Positions 3,147-6,340 of a DNA stretch of 6,340 bases are shown here, one piece after another. Position 1 is the stretch's first letter; each line of letters begins with the position of its first letter. The notes under the pieces are model-generated. The model was not told the DNA's origin. It did not search any database and worked only from the letters and a program-made list of their open reading frames with translations. Made by a program: the position numbers and the translations under genes. This stretch comes from JBMOUD01 sp049319665 (GTDB taxonomy: Bacteria; Pseudomonadota; Gammaproteobacteria; Enterobacterales; Enterobacteriaceae): positions 1-6,340 of the forward strand of contig NZ_JBMOUD010000033.1 in assembly GCF_049319665.1 (NCBI RefSeq), written 5' to 3'.

Positions 3147-4539
3147 TTTTAAGATAGCCCCGCACAGCATTGAAGCTGAGCAAAGCGTCATCGGCGGACT
3201 GATGCTTGATGATGGTAGTGATCGTTGCCAGAAAGTATTTTCAACGCTTAAGCCTGAGGCGTTCTACAGCCGCCCGCACAGAATTATCTACGAAGAGTTA
3301 CGCAGTCTAAGCCTTCAGCAAAAACCTATCGACTTGCTAACCGTCAATGACAGCCTCGAAGGGAGAGGGGTGCTTGAATCCATCGGCGGATTTGCTTACC
3401 TGGCTGAATTATCAAAGAACACGCCTAGTGCGGCTAATATCGTGAACTATGCAGAAATCGTTCGTGACCGGGCAATGAAGCGATACGGGATCGAGAAGGC
3501 GAACAAAATAACTGAGCTGTTTTACGCCAATGACGGTATGACAGCAGAGGAAAAGTTCGAGGCGGCACAGTCACTGATAACTCAAATCACCGACCACGCG
3601 AAAACCGGCAGCCGCCGAGGGTTACGAACCTTTGAAGATGTTTTCACTGATTGGGTTGGAGTGGTTGAGAAGCGATTTGAAGGCGACCAAAGCGCGATAG
3701 GCTTAACAAGCGGAATACCCTCGCTTGATGCAATGCTTGAGCCAAAACGAATCGTTAAGGGATCGCTATTCGTCGTCGGCGCTCGTCCGAAAATGGGTAA
3801 AACCACTCTGTATCTCAACATGGCCATCAACTGCGCGATGAATGAGAACCTACCGGCTTTAGCGTTCAGTCTCGAGATGCCAGACCTTCAGTTAGCGGAA
3901 CGAATGATCACCCAAGCATCCGGTGTATCTAGTAAGAATTTCTACCTCGATGGTTACGATGATAACCGGTTCGCGCTGGCATCAGCGAAAGGACTAGAGC
4001 TGGCGACAAATGGAAACCTCTACATTGACGACACGCCGGGGCTGTCACTGTCCCACATCGTTTCTGAGTGCCGGCGCATTAAGCGTGAGCGTGGTGTCGT
4101 TGGGATGATTCTCGTTGACTACCTGACGCTGATGAAAGCCGAGAAAGCAGATCGTAACGATTTGGCTTACGGGATGATCACAAAGGGCCTGAAGAATCTA
4201 GCTAAAGAGCTTGATTGCGTTGTAGTCCTGCTGACGCAGCTAAACCGCGACTTAGAGAAGCGAACCAACAAGCGACCTTTGCCTAGCGACTCCCGCGACA
4301 CGGGTCAAATTGAGCAAGACTGTGATTACTGGCTAGGTATTTATCGCGAAGGGGCATACGACGAGAGCGTCAATCAGCAGGACACAGAGTTGCTGTTAAG
4401 ACTGAATCGACACGGTGAAAACGGTGTTGTATTCGTTGAACAACGTCACGGCGCAATCTACGACTGCGACCAGGAGCAGGCCCGCGCCAAAGCTGTGGAA
4501 TCTGAGCGCCGGTCATCGAAACAGAAGGGGGGATTCTAA
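3136..4539 (+). CDS. Replicative DNA helicase, DnaB family, P22 gp12-like (467 aa)
   Basis: A hexameric 5'-3' helicase that would let the phage start replication without stealing host DnaB, as P22 gp12 does; lambda P, a DnaB loader, is absent here. Residues 5-105 are the DnaB N-terminal domain (PHSIEAEQSVIGGLMLD). The RecA-like domain spans about 185-440: Walker A GARPKMGKTT (215-224, Lys222, Thr223), catalytic Glu247 in FSLEMP, Walker B ILVDYL (Asp328), Gln368 in LLTQLNRDLE and the conserved DSRDTGQIEQDCD (385-397). All key residues are present, so it should be active. The ATG at 3136 follows GAGGG at 3123-3127; a GTG five codons earlier is open but overlaps that ribosome site. Length is typical (P22 gp12 458 aa). 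Confidence 0.96.
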   Translation: MTIDFKIAPHSIEAEQSVIGGLMLDDGSDRCQKVFSTLKPEAFYSRPHRIIYEELRSLSLQQKPIDLLTVNDSLEGRGVLESIGGFAYLAELSKNTPSAANIVNYAEIVRDRAMKRYGIEKANKITELFYANDGMTAEEKFEAAQSLITQITDHAKTGSRRGLRTFEDVFTDWVGVVEKRFEGDQSAIGLTSGIPSLDAMLEPKRIVKGSLFVVGARPKMGKTTLYLNMAINCAMNENLPALAFSLEMPDLQLAERMITQASGVSSKNFYLDGYDDNRFALASAKGLELATNGNLYIDDTPGLSLSHIVSECRRIKRERGVVGMILVDYLTLMKAEKADRNDLAYGMITKGLKNLAKELDCVVVLLTQLNRDLEKRTNKRPLPSDSRDTGQIEQDCDYWLGIYREGAYDESVNQQDTELLLRLNRHGENGVVFVEQRHGAIYDCDQEQARAKAVESERRSSKQKGGF

Positions 4540-4580
4540 TGCTCGGTGAATGGATTAAACAGCAAGAGGTGAAGCTATGA
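4539..4580 (+). CDS. Possible 13-codon leader peptide
   Basis: The ATG overlaps the helicase stop (TAATG) after a strong AAGGGGGG at 4525-4532, and the frame (MLGEWIKQQEVKL) ends in TGA that overlaps the next ATG (ATGA at 4577-4580). The signals are good but the peptide is short. It may serve only to pass ribosomes from the helicase gene to the membrane protein. Confidence 0.3.
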   Translation: MLGEWIKQQEVKL

Positions 4581-4690
4581 CAGCTTACATCATCGAACTA
4601 ACCTCGGGGCTGTTGACTATCGTTGCAGCCCTTTTTTATGTCCAAATTTTGAGGTTTAAGTCCAATGAAATTATCGAAAGCTCAAATTGA
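4577..4690 (+). CDS. Tiny single-span membrane protein (37 aa)
   Basis: The ATG at 4577 has GAGG at 4566-4569. The product is one hydrophobic helix (IIELTSGLLTIVAALFYVQIL, about residues 5-25) followed by a short charged tail (RFKSNEIIESSN), so it should sit in the inner membrane with the tail probably in the cytoplasm. No family was recognised. The last 26 bases overlap the next gene in another frame. The coding DNA for the helix contains an intrinsic terminator (4607-4637). The ribosome site and the amphipathic order of the product support translation, but a terminator that only happens to be open cannot be excluded. Confidence 0.5.
   Translation: MTAYIIELTSGLLTIVAALFYVQILRFKSNEIIESSN
4607..4637 (+). 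terminator. Intrinsic terminator in the tR2 position
   Basis: GGGCTG (4607-4612) and CAGCCC (4626-4631) form a perfect GC-rich stem around a 13-base loop, followed by six Ts (4632-4637). It lies just after the replication genes, where lambda tR2 lies after P. Antitermination from nutR would be needed for full expression of the genes beyond. Confidence 0.75.
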
Positions 4691-4850
4691 TTTTATTAGC
4701 AAGTTGCGGAATGGGAAATTGGTGACACGGAGTGCTTCAAACGTGACTGCAACATCGCTGCACCGACTTGGCCTTGTGAAATATCAACCCATGTTTGGTT
4801 GGTCACTTACCGCTTTGGGCGCTAGCTGTGAATTGGAGATTGAAAAGTGA
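4665..4850 (+). CDS. Small winged-helix-like protein of unknown function (61 aa)
   Basis: ATG at 4665 with GAGG at 4651-4654. The sequence pattern (LSKAQIDFISKLRNG at 3-17, then TSLHRLGLVKYQPMFGWSLTALG at 30-52) follows the usual order of a compact winged helix: a helix, a recognition-like helix ending LGLV, and a beta hairpin around GW-LT. DNA binding is therefore possible but not shown. Its stop overlaps the GTG of the next gene. Similar small proteins are common in nin-type regions; I cannot assign a named family. Confidence 0.7.
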   Translation: MKLSKAQIDFISKLRNGKLVTRSASNVTATSLHRLGLVKYQPMFGWSLTALGASCELEIEK

Positions 4851-5146
4851 AGATTTATATCGCAGGGCCAATGAGTGGCTTACCTGATTTTAATCGTCCC
4901 GAATTCAATGTGGCGCGTACATTATTAAAGCTAGATGGTCACTCAGTTCTAAGCCCAGCAATTCTGCCAGACGGATTTGAGCAGCGTGAATACATGGATA
5001 TCTGCATAGCAATGGTTCGCTGCGTAGATTGCGTTTACATGCTTAAGGGCTGGGAAAAATCTGCAGGTGCAAGAGCGGAACACGCACTGGCTGAAAAGCT
5101 AAATCTCAAAATTATTTACCAGGAGAGATCAGATGGACACAACTAA
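4847..5146 (+). CDS. DUF4406-family protein (99 aa)
   Basis: The N terminus MKIYIAGPMSGLPDFNRPEF and the later WEKSAGARAEHALAEKL are hallmarks of DUF4406, a family related to nucleoside 2-deoxyribosyltransferase folds and frequent in phage early regions. The related enzymes act on nucleosides or deoxynucleotides; activity of DUF4406 proteins themselves is not established, so a nucleotide-related role is inference. The GTG start at 4847 is fixed by GGAG at 4835-4838 and by overlap with the preceding TGA. The full family length is present. Confidence 0.85.
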   Translation: MKIYIAGPMSGLPDFNRPEFNVARTLLKLDGHSVLSPAILPDGFEQREYMDICIAMVRCVDCVYMLKGWEKSAGARAEHALAEKLNLKIIYQERSDGHN

Positions 5147-5450
5147 ACAGCGTGAAGAGTTTGATCCGGTATTTGAAAAGCATATCGCTGATTATCTAGG
5201 ACATACGCTTGAATATGTTATTGGCCAGCGAAACTCGGCAGGAGGTTACAGCTCGGAGTACGTCGAGAATCCGCGGAAGCATTGGCAGGCAGCTATAGCG
5301 AGCATCGAGATTGAGCTGCCAGAGCGTAAATGCGCAGATTATTTTGCTGATGAATCATTCAGTAGAAAAGACCTCGCAGCAATACACAACGTCACTGTAG
5401 AGCAATGCAAGGTTAGAGTCACAGCAGCAGGACTGAGGGTGAAATCATGA
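5133..5450 (+). CDS. Hypothetical protein with C-terminal HTH-like segment (105 aa)
   Basis: ATG at 5133 after AGGAGA (5121-5126), overlapping the preceding gene by 14 bases. The N-terminal part (residues 1-65) is polar and unrecognised. The C-terminal part (FSRKDLAAIHNVTVEQCKVRVTAAGL, two blocks at about 76-101) has the spacing of a helix-turn-helix. No named family is assigned. It ends in ATGA shared with the next start, a sign of translational coupling. Confidence 0.7.
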   Translation: MDTTKQREEFDPVFEKHIADYLGHTLEYVIGQRNSAGGYSSEYVENPRKHWQAAIASIEIELPERKCADYFADESFSRKDLAAIHNVTVEQCKVRVTAAGLRVKS

Positions 5451-5665
5451 TTCATACACAAAAAGCCAGACAGGCAATGATAGGAAAGAGCTACCAGTCA
5501 GATTTGAATAACGCATATGAAATGAGAGTCAACGTCAAATGTATCGTCCAAAACGGACGAGGACACACTGTGGTATTTACATCTGGCGACTCTCAGCAAT
5601 CATCCTGCATAGCATTATCAGACTTTATTAAGCGCTACCCACATAAACTAAAGGCGAAATCATGA
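5447..5665 (+). CDS. Hypothetical protein (72 aa)
   Basis: ATG at 5447 is in a 4-base ATGA overlap and has GAGGGTG at 5435-5441. The product is basic with probable beta strands (VNVKCIVQNGRGHTVVFTSG at 28-47), no signal peptide and no membrane span. It is not recognised. The sequence around its start (GAAATCATGATT) is repeated exactly at the start of the next gene. Confidence 0.7.
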   Translation: MIHTQKARQAMIGKSYQSDLNNAYEMRVNVKCIVQNGRGHTVVFTSGDSQQSSCIALSDFIKRYPHKLKAKS

Positions 5666-6123
5666 TTAACGATTTAGAGCAGTTTAGTGTTGAGCGGCTG
5701 GAGAGTCTCGCAAAACTCAGTAGCGATAATACCGTTATTTTTGCTGTAAACGAAGTCACGGCACTAGCAAGAATCGCGCTGGCTGCTAAGTCGGCTGAGC
5801 CGGTAGCATGGGTTACATGGCATCAAGGCTTTAGGGCGCCCGATGATTGCGAGGAATATCTAAACGCATACACTCACGCAACTGAAGAAAAAAGTTGTGA
5901 CGGTTCGTCAGCGTTTCCCGTCTACGACAAACCATATCTCAACACCCCGGAAATTCCCGAAGGCTACAAGCTGGTACCAGTTGAGCCATCACTCAAAATG
6001 ATGGAAGCCGCAGTAACTTGTGAAGATGCATCATTCGATGACGATAGCGACATGATTTGCATTCATCACGAGGTCATTTACAAGGCCATGCTGGCCGCAG
6101 CCCCTGCGCCGGAGGATTCATAG
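5662..6123 (+). CDS. Lambdoid accessory protein of Ea22/Eaa-like mosaic type (153 aa)
   Basis: ATG at 5662 in a 4-base ATGA overlap. Segments typical of the mosaic early proteins of lambdoid phages are visible: AEPVAWVTWHQ (45-55), PVYDKP, then PEIPEGYKLVPVEPSLKMMEAA and a C-terminal YKAMLAAAPAP. These modules are widely shuffled among phage proteins annotated as Ea22, Eaa or DUF551-type; no biochemical role is known to me. The N-terminal helix (LEQFSVERLESLAKL) with a conserved-looking middle suggests a modular protein. It ends directly at the ninB start. Confidence 0.75.
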   Translation: MINDLEQFSVERLESLAKLSSDNTVIFAVNEVTALARIALAAKSAEPVAWVTWHQGFRAPDDCEEYLNAYTHATEEKSCDGSSAFPVYDKPYLNTPEIPEGYKLVPVEPSLKMMEAAVTCEDASFDDDSDMICIHHEVIYKAMLAAAPAPEDS

Positions 6124-6340
6124 TGGATAAACAGGTTTTCTATCTCAGAAACCCGCAAATACGCCAGAACCTGAAAAACTTCATCGACAACATCCCGCTC
6201 AGCACAGAAAAACCTCTTCTCGTAACCATCCAGCAGTCCACTCGAAGTCTTGATCAGAATGCCAAGCTCTGGGCAACCCTGCGCGATATCAGCGAGCAGG
6301 TAGTTTGGTATGAGCGAAAGATGGACTCGGAGAGCTGGAA
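6123..6340 (+). CDS. ninB: NinB / Orf recombination mediator, 5' part
   Basis: A GTG at 6123 (overlapping the preceding TAG) has GGAGG at 6111-6115. The 72 codons present match lambda NinB in order: KPLLVTIQQSTRSLDQNAKLWATLRDISEQV against KPIVVTIQERNRSLDQNRKLWACLGDVSRQV of lambda, then MDSESWK for LDAESWK (aligned in pieces). Lambda NinB, also called Orf, binds single-stranded DNA and SSB and replaces RecFOR in loading recombinase. The gene runs off the right edge; lambda NinB is 146 aa, so about half is here. Confidence 0.93.
   Translation, partial: MDKQVFYLRNPQIRQNLKNFIDNIPLSTEKPLLVTIQQSTRSLDQNAKLWATLRDISEQVVWYERKMDSESW

Noticed and set aside
4613..4641. TTGACT followed by TTATGT as a promoter near the helicase end
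   Set aside because: The -10 match is poor, and the same bases form the stem-loop and U-run of a convincing terminator.
1..6340. tRNA, rRNA, insertion sequence or attachment site
   Set aside because: No cloverleaf, transposase, terminal inverted repeats, integrase or att-like core was seen; the window is internal to the phage early region.

Overview
The window is the immunity and early-replication block of a lambdoid temperate phage or prophage. Gene order, small overlapping genes and strong Shine-Dalgarno sites all point to a host in the Enterobacterales or a close gamma-proteobacterial relative; the host genus cannot be read from the sequence. Recognisable parts in order are: leftward operon with an N-like antiterminator (1-257), pL/OL (about 437-502), cI repressor on the minus strand (585-1301), OR/pRM/pR (1308-1379), cro, nutR, pRE, cII, an oop-like antisense RNA, a small ORF, an O-like initiator with an internal origin, a P22-gp12-type DnaB helicase, a terminator at the tR2 position, five small accessory genes and the start of ninB at the right edge.

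The regulatory circuit can be read almost completely. Five clear 14-bp operators and one degenerate one share the pattern ACAAC-N4-GTTGT. They lie at exact 24-bp steps in OL (441, 465, 489) and OR (1313, 1337, 1361). This is the 434-type layout ACAA-N6-TTGT, and both CI and Cro carry glutamines in the recognition helix as 434 proteins do. The predicted pRM transcript starts at the cI ATG, so it is leaderless as in lambda. A TTGC-N6-TTGC box inside the 5' end of cII marks pRE, and a compact leftward promoter plus terminator at the 3' end of cII marks an oop-like RNA.

Antitermination is represented on both arms: nutL (366-402) and nutR (1658-1694) each have a GCTCTTTAACA boxA, an exactly 9-nt gap and a 5-bp boxB stem. 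Both boxB loops are hexamers (GATACA and GATTCG) rather than the pentaloops of lambda and P22. The first gene of the leftward operon (78 aa) has an arginine-rich N terminus and a C-terminal tail that resembles P22 N. Between nutL and this gene lies an 18-bp inverted repeat in the position of the lambda N-leader RNase III stem, and it competes with a local hairpin.

Replication: the O-like gene contains two in-frame 30-bp repeats holding six CCAACA-type heptamers on an 11-bp helical phase, then an AT-rich stretch and a perfect 22-bp inverted repeat. This is the lambda ori plan. The helicase replaces lambda P. Past the tR2-like terminator the genes overlap one another closely and are of nin-region type: a tiny membrane protein, a small winged-helix-like protein, a DUF4406 protein, three proteins of unknown role and NinB/Orf. 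The 327-bp stretch 258-584 has no gene and holds the pL leader, nutL, pL/OL and the cI terminator. The most novel-looking elements are the hexaloop N-nut pair with its switch-like leader, the operator set in which OR3 and OL2 rather than OR1 are the perfect sites, and the terminator embedded in the small membrane-protein gene.
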